The translations under genes were made by a program, and so were the position numbers. Shown in pieces: positions 42,584 to 50,658 of a stretch of 64,000 nt of DNA; the first letter of the stretch is position 1; each line of letters starts with the position of its first letter. The notes beneath the pieces are model-generated. The model did no database searches. It was not told where the DNA came from and saw only the letters and a program-made list of their open reading frames with translations. The stretch comes from Streptomyces sp. PsTaAH-137 (GTDB taxonomy: Bacteria; Actinomycetota; Actinomycetes; Streptomycetales; Streptomycetaceae): NCBI RefSeq assembly GCF_003259365.1, contig NZ_QLLY01000021.1:62001-126000 (forward strand), read 5' to 3'.

Positions 42584-43663
42584 ATGAGGAAAAGGTTTCT
42601 TCAGGGCGGCCGCAGGAGAATCGCGTTCGGCGCTGTCGCGCTGGGATTCCTGGCCTTTTCCGGGATGGCGGCCGGACAGGTGGCGGGTGCCCTGCCCGCG
42701 CGGGTGGACGCCTTCAGCGGACTGCAGAATCGTCCCGCCGGAGGGAGCGGCACCAATATCCTCCTGATGGGAACGGACAGCCGCGACACCATCACCCGTG
42801 CGGAGAAAGAGAAATTCCACGCCGGTGGCGTCGCCTGCAATTGCAGTGACTCGATGATGCTGGTCCATCTGTCGCAGAAGCACGACCGGCTCAGCGTGAT
42901 CAGCCTGCCGCGGGACTCGTACACGGAGATCCCCGCGTACGAGGAGCCCGACGGCACGCAGCGCGAGGCCCACCCGGCGAAGATCAACGCCGCGTACGCG
43001 GAAGGCGGCGCGCCGCTCGCCGTGGCGACGGTCGAATCCATGACCGGACTGCGGATCGACCACTTCCTGCAGATCGACTTCCGCCGGTTCATCGACGGCG
43101 TCGACGCGGTGAACGGCGTGACGGTGTGCACCGAGCGCCGGCTCTCGGACTCGGCCACGAAGCTGAACCTCGCCCCCGGGCGGCACCACCTCGCCGGCGG
43201 ACCGTCCCTGCAGTACGTGCGCTCGCGCCATGTGGACACCAGCGCCGACCTGGGACGCGTACAGCGCCAGCAGCGGTTCCTGGTCAACGCCCTGCGGAGC
43301 GCCGGGCTGAAGAAGACCCTCGCCGACCCGGCGAAGGCGGCGGGGCTGGCCCGGACGCTGCTCGGCTCGGCCTCGGTCGACCAGGGCTTCACCGCGGCCG
43401 ATCTCGTCTCCCTGGCCCGCGAGCTGCACCGGATGCCGCTCAAGAACATGGAGTTCGGGACGGTGCCCATCGCCGGGTTCAACGACCTGATCCCGAACGT
43501 GGGCTCCACCCTGCGCTGGGACGAGGAGCGCGCCGACCGGCTCTTCACGGCGCTCCGCGAGGACCGCCAGGTGACGTCCCCCGCCTCGAAGACCGAGCTG
43601 CCCGACCCGCCGCGCCTCCAGGACCAGCCCGTCGTGCGCGGCGACAAGTACGCCTGCGCGTGA
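42584..43663 (+). CDS. LytR-CpsA-Psr (LCP) family ligase
   Basis: A 359-residue membrane-anchored enzyme. A basic N-terminus and one hydrophobic segment (about 10-35) precede the extracellular LCP domain, with ILLMGTDSRD, SVISLPRDSY and the DHFLQIDFRRFIDGVDAVNGV region; conserved Arg/Asp residues for pyrophosphate-lipid handling are visible. LCP enzymes transfer polymers from undecaprenyl pyrophosphate onto peptidoglycan. It lies between rodlin 2 and rodlin 3 and near the polysaccharide operon, so it could attach that polymer (or teichuronic-type glycans) to the wall. Its transcription could be shared with rodlin 3, but a gap and AACC-N16-GTTG motif lie between. Confidence 0.9.
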   Translation: MRKRFLQGGRRRIAFGAVALGFLAFSGMAAGQVAGALPARVDAFSGLQNRPAGGSGTNILLMGTDSRDTITRAEKEKFHAGGVACNCSDSMMLVHLSQKHDRLSVISLPRDSYTEIPAYEEPDGTQREAHPAKINAAYAEGGAPLAVATVESMTGLRIDHFLQIDFRRFIDGVDAVNGVTVCTERRLSDSATKLNLAPGRHHLAGGPSLQYVRSRHVDTSADLGRVQRQQRFLVNALRSAGLKKTLADPAKAAGLARTLLGSASVDQGFTAADLVSLARELHRMPLKNMEFGTVPIAGFNDLIPNVGSTLRWDEERADRLFTALREDRQVTSPASKTELPDPPRLQDQPVVRGDKYACA

Positions 43664-43707
43664 GCCGGTGACGCGGGAAGCGCTGGGCCGAACGGGTCGC
43701 GCTCCGC

Positions 43708-43734
43708 AACCGTCCGAACCCTCGTCAGTTGATC
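43708..43734 (+). promoter_or_regulatory. Candidate rodlin 3 promoter (AACC-N16-GTTG)
   Basis: AACC at 43708-43711, exactly 16 bases, then GTTGATC at 43728-43734, ending 45 bases before the ATG. Together with the two copies at the divergent pair this is a conserved spacing. Confidence 0.5.
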
Positions 43735-43779
43735 AAGTGTGGCTCCGCAATCGGAGTTCGTTCAGTGAAGGGAATACAC

Positions 43780-44190
43780 ATGAAGCAGAAGCTGTGGGCA
43801 ACCGCGACGCTCGCGGTGTCCGTCGCCGGTCTGTCGGCCGTGGCCGCCCCCCAGGCGCTGGCCATCGGTGACGACGGCGGCACGACGTCCATCAGCGGCA
43901 ACGGCGCGGAGCAGGCGTACGGCAACTCCGCGACCCACGGCGACATGAGCCCGCAGCTCGGCCTCGTCCAGGGCTCGCTGAACAAGCCCTGCATCGGCCT
44001 GCCGGCCAAGGCCAACGTCGGCTCGCTCGTCGGCGTCGTGCCGGTCGCGGTCCAGGACATCCCGATCCTGTCGGCCCCGCAGAACCAGCAGTGCACCGAG
44101 AACTCCACCCAGGCCAAGGGCGACGAGCCGCTGTCGCACATCCTGGACGACATCCCGGTCCTGTCCGGCAACGGTGCCGCGAACCACTGA
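43780..44190 (+). CDS. Rodlin 3
   Basis: A 136-residue exported rodlin. Signal peptide MKQKLWATATLAVSVAGLSA..., cut near ALA-IG; mature chain GDDGGTTSISGNG, LNKPCIGLPAKAN, VAVQDIPILSAPQ, CTENSTQAKGDEPLSHIL, two cysteines. The signal peptide differs from those of rodlins 1 and 2, while the mature part is nearly the same, suggesting duplication with a separate leader. AAGGGA is seven bases from the ATG. Followed by a terminator with a run of seven T. Three rodlins is more than the pair known in S. coelicolor. Confidence 0.96.
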   Translation: MKQKLWATATLAVSVAGLSAVAAPQALAIGDDGGTTSISGNGAEQAYGNSATHGDMSPQLGLVQGSLNKPCIGLPAKANVGSLVGVVPVAVQDIPILSAPQNQQCTENSTQAKGDEPLSHILDDIPVLSGNGAANH

Positions 44191-44198
44191 AGTACCTG

Positions 44199-44238
44199 AG
44201 GGGGCGGTCGCCGACACGCGGCTGCCCCCTTTTTTTGG
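44199..44238 (+). terminator. Intrinsic terminator of rodlin 3
   Basis: A G-rich stem (starting 44199) pairs with CTGCCCCCT at about 44222-44230 and is followed by a T7-8 run. It starts eight bases after the stop. Confidence 0.85.
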
Positions 44239-44245
44239 CCCCCGG

Positions 44246-44293
44246 GCACGACAACGGCGGCGGATCGACTGCGATCCGCCGCCGTCGTCGTGC
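44246..44293 (-). terminator. Large hairpin terminator for the minus-strand secreted gene
   Basis: A 22-base near-perfect repeat (44246-44267 with 44272-44293, one mismatch) lies 11 bases beyond the stop of the gene ending at 44304. Confidence 0.8.
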
Positions 44294-44303
44294 CGCCCGG
44301 GTC

Positions 44304-44597
44304 CTACTCGACCGAGGGCACCAGGCCCGTCACCGGCGCCGCGAGGTCGGTGAGCTGGTGCAGCTCGTTCAGCCGGTTCAGGCCGCCGAGCTGGGCCGTG
44401 GTGCTGGGCACCGCCGCGCGCTGCTCCTCCGGGATCGCCATCGTCGACACCGAGTCGAGCGTCTGGGTCGGCGAGATGGCCTCGCCGTCCCCGGCCAGCG
44501 GAAGCGGAAGCGGAGCGGCGCTCGCCGCGGGCACCGCGATCGCGGTGGCACCGACGGCGAGCAGGACAGCGGTCATGGCGCGTCGAGTTGAGGTCAT
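44304..44597 (-). CDS. Small secreted protein next to the rodlins, function unknown
   Basis: A 97-residue exported protein: signal peptide MTSTRRAMTAVLLAVGATA... cut near ASA (about 27). The mature part is short, Leu/Pro/Thr-rich with no cysteine, and ends LTDLAAPVTGLVPSVE. No family was recognised. AGAGG precedes the ATG; an extended upstream frame starting at 44651 is rejected. It converges on rodlin 3 across terminators and so may be coexpressed with the surface proteins. Confidence 0.7.
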   Translation of the reverse strand: MTSTRRAMTAVLLAVGATAIAVPAASAAPLPLPLAGDGEAISPTQTLDSVSTMAIPEEQRAAVPSTTAQLGGLNRLNELHQLTDLAAPVTGLVPSVE

Positions 44598-44735
44598 GCC
44601 TCTACAACGCAGCGGCCGTCCGGGCGGATACGGGGGCCGGAGGGTGCCCACTCGTCAGGTCTAAGCGCCGGGCGGCCTGTTCGGTTCCGTCGGCGGGGTG
44701 CCGTACGGGTGTAGGGGCCACGTACGCTCCGCGGC

Positions 44736-45455
44736 ATGGCGGGTGAGGTGGGTCTTGCGCTGGTCGTGGCGGTCGCGGGATGTGTGCAGTGGCTGACCGG
44801 GATGGGGTTCGCGCTGGTCGCCGCGCCCGCCCTGGTGCTGCTGCTCGGGCCCGCCGACGGGGTGCTGCTCGCCATCTGCGCCGGGGGAGTGGTGAGTTGT
44901 GCCGGGCTCGTGGGCGGGTGGCGGCGGGTGCGGCCGCGGGACATGGTGCCGTTCGTCGCGGCGGCCGTGTGCACGGTGCCGGTCGGTACGTGGACGGCGG
45001 CGCGGCTGTCCGAACCGGTCCTGATGACGGTGTTCGGCGCACTCGTGTGCGGGGCCGTGGCGCTGGTCGCGCGGGGTGCGCGGCTGCCGGGGTTCGGCGG
45101 GCCAGGGGGCGCGGTCGTCGCCGGAGGCGCGGGCGGGTTCATGAACGCGGCGGCCGGGGTGGGCGGGCCGCCGTTCTCCCTGTACGCCGTGAACGCGGGC
45201 TGGCCCATGCGGGAGTTCGTGCCGAACGCGCAGTTCTACGGGGTGGTGGTCAATGTCGTGTCGGTCGCCTCGGGGGGCCTGCCGGGTCTGGACGCGCGCG
45301 AGTGGGGCGTGGCCGGCGGGGCCCTGTTCGTGGGGGCGCTGGTGGGGCGGGGGCTTGCCGGGCGGGTGCCGGAGCGGGGGATGCGGTGGCTCGTTCTGGG
45401 GCTGGCGCTGGCGGGCGGGGTCGTCGCCCTGGGCAAGGGGGTGTGGGGGTTGTAG
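44736..45455 (+). CDS. TauE/SafE-type sulfite exporter family protein
   Basis: A 239-residue membrane protein with about seven hydrophobic segments. Repeats of Gly-rich loops (GMGFALVAAPALVLLLGPADGVLL; AGGFMNAAAGVGGPPF) are the TauE/SafE signature. The family moves small sulfur- or carbon-containing anions, often in export. Substrate unknown and no sulfur-metabolism genes flank it. The proposed ATG lies shortly after the divergent secreted-protein gene. No strong ribosome site. The stop is followed by about 95 bases to the alginate lyase-like gene. Confidence 0.85.
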   Translation: MAGEVGLALVVAVAGCVQWLTGMGFALVAAPALVLLLGPADGVLLAICAGGVVSCAGLVGGWRRVRPRDMVPFVAAAVCTVPVGTWTAARLSEPVLMTVFGALVCGAVALVARGARLPGFGGPGGAVVAGGAGGFMNAAAGVGGPPFSLYAVNAGWPMREFVPNAQFYGVVVNVVSVASGGLPGLDAREWGVAGGALFVGALVGRGLAGRVPERGMRWLVLGLALAGGVVALGKGVWGL

Positions 45456-45550
45456 CGGCCCCCGATGATCTCCATCGGCTCAACAGAAACTGCGGGTGAC
45501 GGACGCAGGGGTCAGGCTGCCAGTGACCGAATCTGAGCCGGAGGTAGGGC

Positions 45551-46771
45551 ATGGCAGCGGCGAGACGCCTTCTTGTGGGGAGCCTGCTCCCCCTGGTGAT
45601 GATCGCGGCCGCCGGCTGCGGCTCGGACGCGAAGGAGGACAGCGGCGCGCAGGCCGTGGCCGCGCCGCCGCGGGCCGCGGGCGGGGCCTTCACCCACCCC
45701 GGCGTGCTCGTCGGCAAGGACCAGCTGACGGCCACCCGTGAGCACGTGGCCCGTAAAGAAGAGCCGTGGCTGTCGGCGTACCAGGAGATGAGCCGCAGCA
45801 AGTACGCCGCGCTCGACTACAGGCCCAAGGCGTACGAGACCGTGGAGTGCCCGCCCGACACCCGCCCCGGGCAGGGCTGCGTCGAGGAGCGCGAGGACGC
45901 CATCGCCGCGTACACCCAGGCCCTCCTGTGGAACATCACCCATGACAAGGCCCACGCCGAGAAGGCCGTGGAGATCATGGACGCCTGGTCGGACAAGGTG
46001 AAGCGGCACACCGAGGGCAACGCGGGCCTCCAGACCGCCTGGGCCGGCAGCTCCTGGGCCAAGGCCGCCGAGCTGACGCAGTACACGTACGACGGCTGGG
46101 CGGACGGGCAGGAGCTGAAGTTCCAGCGGATGCTGCGCGAGGTGTACCTGCCCGTGGTGCAGCCGGGGTCCGCCGACTTCAACGGCAACTGGGACCTGGT
46201 CATGGCCGACGCCACCATGAACATGGCCGTCTACCTCAACGACCACAGCGCCTTCGACAAGGCCGTGCACCACTTCCGCGCGCGCGTGCCCGCCTACTTC
46301 TACCTCTCCTCCGACGGCCCGCTGCCGGTCAAGCCCGAGGGCAGCGGCATCGACACCCCGGCGAAGCTGCACACGTACTGGTTCGGGCAGACCACCTTCA
46401 AGGACGGCCTCGCCCAGGAGACCTGCCGCAACTTCAAGCACGCCTCCTACTCGCTGGCCGCCACCTCGCACATCGCCGAGACCGCCTGGCACCAGGGCGT
46501 CGACCTGTACGGCGAGGTGAGGGACCGGCTCAAGGCGGCCCTGGAGTTCCACTCCAAGTACCAGCTCGGCGCCGCCGCCCCGTCCTGGCTCTGCGGCGGC
46601 AAGGTGCAGCGGGACATGGGGCCGGACACCGAGGTCGGCCTCAGCCATCTGCGCGGCCGCCTGAAGATGGACCTCCCGCAGACCGAGAAGCTGACCCGCA
46701 AGGAGCGGCCCGAGGGCACCGACGACCTCTTCGTGGCCTGGGAGACCCTGACCCACGCCACCGCCGCCTGA
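45551..46771 (+). CDS. Alginate lyase-like lipoprotein
   Basis: A 406-residue exported protein with a lipoprotein signal and lipobox AAAGC (Cys23). The rest matches the alginate lyase superfamily (alpha/alpha toroid; PF05426 type): NGNWDLVMADATMNMAVYLND and LAATSHIAETAWHQGVDLYG with Asn/His/Tyr residues placed as in these lyases. It should cleave an acidic polysaccharide outside the cell by beta-elimination, though the exact glycan is unknown. GGAGG is seven bases before the ATG. It is followed by initiator tRNA after 47 bases. It could act on exopolysaccharides at the hyphal surface. Confidence 0.83.
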   Translation: MAAARRLLVGSLLPLVMIAAAGCGSDAKEDSGAQAVAAPPRAAGGAFTHPGVLVGKDQLTATREHVARKEEPWLSAYQEMSRSKYAALDYRPKAYETVECPPDTRPGQGCVEEREDAIAAYTQALLWNITHDKAHAEKAVEIMDAWSDKVKRHTEGNAGLQTAWAGSSWAKAAELTQYTYDGWADGQELKFQRMLREVYLPVVQPGSADFNGNWDLVMADATMNMAVYLNDHSAFDKAVHHFRARVPAYFYLSSDGPLPVKPEGSGIDTPAKLHTYWFGQTTFKDGLAQETCRNFKHASYSLAATSHIAETAWHQGVDLYGEVRDRLKAALEFHSKYQLGAAAPSWLCGGKVQRDMGPDTEVGLSHLRGRLKMDLPQTEKLTRKERPEGTDDLFVAWETLTHATAA

Positions 46772-46818
46772 CGGATTCGCGTTCTCCCACTCCGATGACG
46801 TAGAGTCGGGTTCACCGA

Positions 46819-46892
46819 CGCGGGGTGGAGCAGCTCGGTAGCTCGCTGGGCTCATAACCCAGAGGTCGCAGGTTCAAATCCTGTCCCCGCTA
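46819..46892 (+). tRNA. Initiator tRNA-fMet (CAT anticodon)
   Basis: Cloverleaf with acceptor CGCGGGG, mismatched at position 1-72 as in initiator tRNAs, and three G-C pairs next to the anticodon loop (TGGGCTCATAACCCA). The CAT anticodon and GGTTCAAATCC T-loop confirm it. No encoded CCA. Confidence 0.96.
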
Positions 46893-46901
46893 CTGAAGGC
46901 C

Positions 46902-46932
46902 GAGGCCGGAATCTCATCGAGATTCCGGCCTC
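46902..46932 (+). terminator. Terminator of initiator tRNA
   Basis: A 14-bp perfect inverted repeat (46902-46915 with 46919-46932), loop ATC, ten bases after the tRNA. Confidence 0.85.
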
Positions 46933-47048
46933 TGTCGTTGCGCGCGCCCGCCACCCGTACGGACCACACCAGGTCGCCGCCGTCACGCTCCCCGGGAACC
47001 CTTGACGAGACGCCGGAAACCGGGCGCGGACGTGTCAGGAGACGAGCG

Positions 47049-48158
47049 GTGGGGAAGCGCGGAGGACGGCACAGATCGGTCGCGGACAGCAGCGGCACCC
47101 AGTGGTTCCTGCGCGTGCTGCCGGTTCTGCTGATCCTGGGGGGCGCCTTCTACGAGTACGTCACCCCCTCCGGCTTCTCTGGGGCCCCGCTGTTCAGCGC
47201 GGCTCCGCTGGTCGCCGCCCCGTTCTTCCCGCTGCGCAGCACGATCCTGGCCGGGGTCGGATCGGTCGTCGCCATCCTGGTCGTGCATTTCCGGTACACG
47301 CACCGGGTCGGCACCGACATCGTCACCGAGATGGCCACCGTGGCCACCGTCTGCGTGCTCGCCTGCTTCATCAACCAGATCGTGCGGCGCAGCAACGAAC
47401 AGCTGGACTCCGCCCGGCAGATCGCCCAGGCCGCCCAGTTCGCCGTACTGCCCGAACCGGCCGACCGGATCGCCGGCCTGGCCATCGCCGCGCGCTACGA
47501 GGCCGCGCAGGCCGGTGCCTTCATCGGCGGTGACCTGTACGCCGTCCAGGACACCCCGCACGGCGTGCGCATCGTCGTCGGGGACGTGCGGGGCAAGGGC
47601 ATGGGCGCGGTCTCCGCCGTCGCCGTGGTCATCGGCGCGTTCCGGGAGGCCGCCGAGCAGGAGGGCAGCCTGGAGGCGGTCGCGCTGCGCCTGGAGCGGG
47701 CGCTGGCCCGCGAGGGCACCCGGCGCGACGGCATCGACGACTTCGAGGGCTTCACCACCGCCGTGCTCGCCGAGATCCCGCACGGCGAGCACCGCGTCCG
47801 CATCGTCAACCGCGGCCACCCCGAGCCGATCCTGCTGCTCGGCGACGGCACCGTCCGGATGATCCCCGTCGTCGACGGCGTGGGGGCGCTGCCGCTCGGC
47901 ATGGGCGAACTCGGCTCCTGGCCGGACCGGGTCGCCGAGGCCGAGTTCCCGGCCGGGGCCACGCTGCTGCTCTACACCGACGGGCTCTCCGAGGCGCGCG
48001 ACGCGGCGGGCGTCTTCTACGACCCGGCGGCCCGGCTGGCCGGGCGGATCTTCCCCGGGCCCGAGGAACTGCTCCTGTCCCTGGCCGCGGAGGTGCGTGC
48101 GCACACCGGGGGCGGCGCGACGGACGACATGGCGCTGCTCGCGGTGCGGCGGCCGTGA
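47049..48158 (+). CDS. SpoIIE-type PP2C phosphatase with membrane N-terminus
   Basis: A 369-residue protein. Three or more hydrophobic segments (about 20-120) precede a PP2C-SpoIIE catalytic domain: AGAFIGGDLYAV, GDVRGKGMGA, LYTDGLSEARD and TDDMALLAVRR provide the metal-binding Asp residues. Such enzymes dephosphorylate Ser/Thr proteins, often anti-anti-sigma factors controlling stress or sporulation sigma factors. GGAG is seven bases before the GTG used; the longer upstream frame is not supported. It lies between the initiator tRNA and the riboswitch-controlled peptidase; no anti-sigma gene is linked. Confidence 0.87.
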   Translation: MGKRGGRHRSVADSSGTQWFLRVLPVLLILGGAFYEYVTPSGFSGAPLFSAAPLVAAPFFPLRSTILAGVGSVVAILVVHFRYTHRVGTDIVTEMATVATVCVLACFINQIVRRSNEQLDSARQIAQAAQFAVLPEPADRIAGLAIAARYEAAQAGAFIGGDLYAVQDTPHGVRIVVGDVRGKGMGAVSAVAVVIGAFREAAEQEGSLEAVALRLERALAREGTRRDGIDDFEGFTTAVLAEIPHGEHRVRIVNRGHPEPILLLGDGTVRMIPVVDGVGALPLGMGELGSWPDRVAEAEFPAGATLLLYTDGLSEARDAAGVFYDPAARLAGRIFPGPEELLLSLAAEVRAHTGGGATDDMALLAVRRP

Positions 48159-48364
48159 CTCTCCGCAGATGCCGCGGATAACAATTGACGAACCGTCAGA
48201 TAGGTGGCCGGTTCACACCGCCGGTCAAGTCGACCCGTTCCGGCCGGTCTTGACCCGTTAAATCCTGGCCAAAGACGTGAACGATCAGTAGGAACAGCTT
48301 GGAATTACTGTCGGCTGTCTATTAACGTTCGATAACGCAGCGCGGTCGTCCCAGCCGTCACCAG
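48159..48364 (+). promoter_or_regulatory. Promoter region upstream of the c-di-AMP riboswitch
   Basis: About 200 bases, less G+C-rich than its neighbours. It includes an inverted pair GGTCAAG (48223-48229) and CTTGACC (48249-48255) that may be a binding site, and a TTGACG near 48186. Real promoter elements cannot be fixed by eye. Confidence 0.35.
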
Positions 48365-48500
48365 CGACGGCTCCGCGCGCACGCGCTTAATCCCGCAAGG
48401 GAGCCGGGGAACCACCAACTTGGGGTGAATCGGGCATCTTTGGGTGCTCGTAGGAGACCTTCCTGCTCCGAACCCGTCAGCTAACCCGGTAGGCGAGAAG
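48365..48500 (+). ncRNA. Cyclic di-AMP (ydaO-type) riboswitch
   Basis: The leader contains the family blocks in order: CGCTTAATCCCGCAAGGGAG, CGGGGAACCA, GGGGTGAATCGGG, GGAGACC and GAACCCGTCAGCTAACCCG-GTAGGC. These match the conserved ydaO core seen upstream of actinobacterial wall hydrolases. High c-di-AMP is known to turn such genes off. It ends about 20 bases before the GTG start, just before the ribosome site GGAAAGGAG. Confidence 0.92.
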
Positions 48501-48521
48501 GAAGGAAAGGAGAGCGCCCCC

Positions 48522-49556
48522 GTGGCGTCGAACCGGCCTGCCCCCGAGTTCTCCTCACTGAAGGATCCGTCGACCGACGCGTTCGGCCCCCAGCCCGAGA
48601 GCTGGGAGGAGTGGAACCCCACCGAGGAGTCCGTCCGCCCGGTCCGCGGCAAGCACCGCGTGGCCCGGCAGCGCGGAGGTCTCGCGCGCAGCTCCACCGT
48701 GCTGGGCGTCGGCGTGATCGCGGCCGTCGGCGCGGGCGGCATCGCCACCGCGCAGGGCGGCAAGCCCGCCGTCCACATCTCCATGCCCGACCTCTCGGCC
48801 GTCAAGGACTCGCTGCCCGAGGCCAGGTCGCTGCCCGGCGTCGGCGCGCTCATATCCGACGGCTCCGACAGCTCCGACTCCGCCACCGCGGCCCCGCTCA
48901 CCACGGTCGGCAGCGGCACGTCGGACGCGGGCGAGGCGCTGCGCACCCGGATCCTGGCCCAGGCCGAGACCCAGCAGGACGCCGCCGACGCCTCGGCCAA
49001 GCAGGCCGCCGAGGAAGCCGCCGCCAAGAAGGCCGCCGACGAGGCCGTCGCCAAGAAGGAGGCGGCCGACAAGAAGGCCGCCGCCGACAAGAAGAAGGCG
49101 GAGGAGGAGGCCAAGAAGAAGGCCGAGGCCGAGCGCCTCGCCAAGCTGGCCAAGAGCTACAAGCTCCCCGTCGCCTCCTACACGATCACCGGCACCTTCG
49201 GGCAGCCCGGCGCCATGTGGTCCTCCGGCTATCACACGGGCCTGGACTTCGCCGCTTCCACGGGTACCCCGATCTACGCGATCCACTCCGGCACCGTCAC
49301 GGAGGCCGGCTGGGCGGGCGCGTACGGCTACCGCACGATCATCACCCTCGACGACGGCACCGAGCTGTGGTTCTGCCACCAGTCGTCGATCAACGTCAGC
49401 GCCGGCCAGAAGGTCAGCACCGGCGATGTCATCGGCCGCGTGGGCGCCACCGGCAATGTCACCGGACCCCACCTCCACCTGGAGGTCCACCCCGGCGGGG
49501 ACGCCACCGGCATCGACCCGGCGGCCTGGCTGCGCGACCGCGGCCTGACCCCCTGA
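48522..49556 (+). CDS. M23 peptidase (lysostaphin-like) under a c-di-AMP riboswitch
   Basis: A 344-residue exported or wall-associated peptidoglycan hydrolase. A basic, charged N-terminus and one hydrophobic segment (about residues 55-75) precede an Ala/Lys/Glu coiled coil (about 155-220). The C-terminal M23 domain has the zinc ligands in HTGLDFA (His, Asp) and HLHLEVH (His-x-His). Such enzymes cut peptide cross-bridges during growth and spore germination. GGAAAGGAG is eight to nine bases before the GTG start. Expression should fall when c-di-AMP is high. A hairpin follows. Confidence 0.93.
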   Translation: MASNRPAPEFSSLKDPSTDAFGPQPESWEEWNPTEESVRPVRGKHRVARQRGGLARSSTVLGVGVIAAVGAGGIATAQGGKPAVHISMPDLSAVKDSLPEARSLPGVGALISDGSDSSDSATAAPLTTVGSGTSDAGEALRTRILAQAETQQDAADASAKQAAEEAAAKKAADEAVAKKEAADKKAAADKKKAEEEAKKKAEAERLAKLAKSYKLPVASYTITGTFGQPGAMWSSGYHTGLDFAASTGTPIYAIHSGTVTEAGWAGAYGYRTIITLDDGTELWFCHQSSINVSAGQKVSTGDVIGRVGATGNVTGPHLHLEVHPGGDATGIDPAAWLRDRGLTP

Positions 49557-49585
49557 GCGGCCGGTTCGTCCGCATCCTGTGAACT

Positions 49586-49627
49586 CCGGCGGTCCTGGCG
49601 GCAACCCCCCGACGCCAGGGCCGCCGG
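49586..49627 (+). terminator. Terminator of the M23 peptidase gene
   Basis: A 15-base stem (49586-49600 with 49613-49627, one mismatch) followed by TTTTG, 29 bases after the stop. Confidence 0.82.
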
Positions 49628-49700
49628 TTTTGCCTGCCCTTGAAGCGCGTACCGCCCGGATCATGGAATGACGCGCTCCGGAGAGACGTTGAAACAGAGC

Positions 49701-50654
49701 ATGAGTTCTTCTGTTCTGCGCCCCCTCGGCTCCTCCGGCCTCGATGTCTTCCCGCTCTGCCTCGGTGGCAACGTCTTCGGCTTCACCGCCGACGAGGCCG
49801 CCAGCTTCGAGGTGCTCGACGCCTATGTCGCGGGCGGCGGCAACTTCATCGACACCGCCGACTCCTACTCGGCCTGGGCACCGGGCAACAAGGGCGGCGA
49901 GTCCGAGACCCTGATCGGCCGGTGGGCCAAGGCCCGCGGCCGGCGCGACGACGTCGTCATCGCCACCAAGGTCGGCCGCCACCCCGAGTTCCCGGGCCTG
50001 CGCGGCGACAACATCAAGGCCGCCGCCGACGCCTCGCTGCGCCGCCTCGACACCGACTACATCGACCTCTACTACACGCACTTCGACGACGACGAGACGA
50101 TCCCGGTCGAGGAGATCATCGGCGCCCTCGACGAGCTGGTGAAGGCCGGCAAGGTGCGGCACATCGCCGTCTCCAACATCTCGCCGGAGCGCTTGCAGGA
50201 GTCCCTGGACTTCTCCGACCGCGAGGGACTGGCCCGCTACGTGGCGATCCAGCCGCACTACAACCTCGTGTCGCGCGACACCTACGAGGGCGCACGCCAG
50301 GACATCGCCTCGCGCGCGGGCCTCGGCGCCGCCCCGTACTGGTCGCTGGCCTCCGGCTTCCTGACCGGCAAGTACCGGCCGGGCGTGAGCGTCGACAGCG
50401 TCCGCGCCGACAAGGCCGGCGGGTACCTGGAGACCGAGCGCGGGCAGAGGGTCCTCACCGCGCTCGACGAGGTCGCGCAGGCGCACGGCGCCGAGGTCGC
50501 CACCGTCGCCCTCGCCTGGCTCGCCTCCCGGCCCACCGTCACGGCGCCGATCGCCTCCGCGCGCACCGCCGCGCAGCTGCCCGCGCTGATGGCCGTCGCC
50601 GAGCTGGAGCTGACCGAGGCCGAGCTGGCCCGGCTGACCGAGGCGTCCGCCTGA
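49701..50654 (+). CDS. Aldo/keto reductase
   Basis: A 317-residue cytoplasmic NADPH-dependent reductase of the AKR superfamily (KR voltage-channel beta-like subclass). The catalytic tetrad is visible: Asp and Tyr in DTADSYSAW, Lys in IATKVGRHP, His in YYTHFDDD; the cofactor region is SNISPERLQE and SLASGFLTGKYR. It reduces aldehydes or ketones; substrate is unknown. An ATG at 49668 would give 11 more residues, but the family starts near the LRPLGSSGLDV strand. Convergent with the PrsW gene, only four bases apart. Confidence 0.9.
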   Translation: MSSSVLRPLGSSGLDVFPLCLGGNVFGFTADEAASFEVLDAYVAGGGNFIDTADSYSAWAPGNKGGESETLIGRWAKARGRRDDVVIATKVGRHPEFPGLRGDNIKAAADASLRRLDTDYIDLYYTHFDDDETIPVEEIIGALDELVKAGKVRHIAVSNISPERLQESLDFSDREGLARYVAIQPHYNLVSRDTYEGARQDIASRAGLGAAPYWSLASGFLTGKYRPGVSVDSVRADKAGGYLETERGQRVLTALDEVAQAHGAEVATVALAWLASRPTVTAPIASARTAAQLPALMAVAELELTEAELARLTEASA

Positions 50655-50658
50655 GCCT

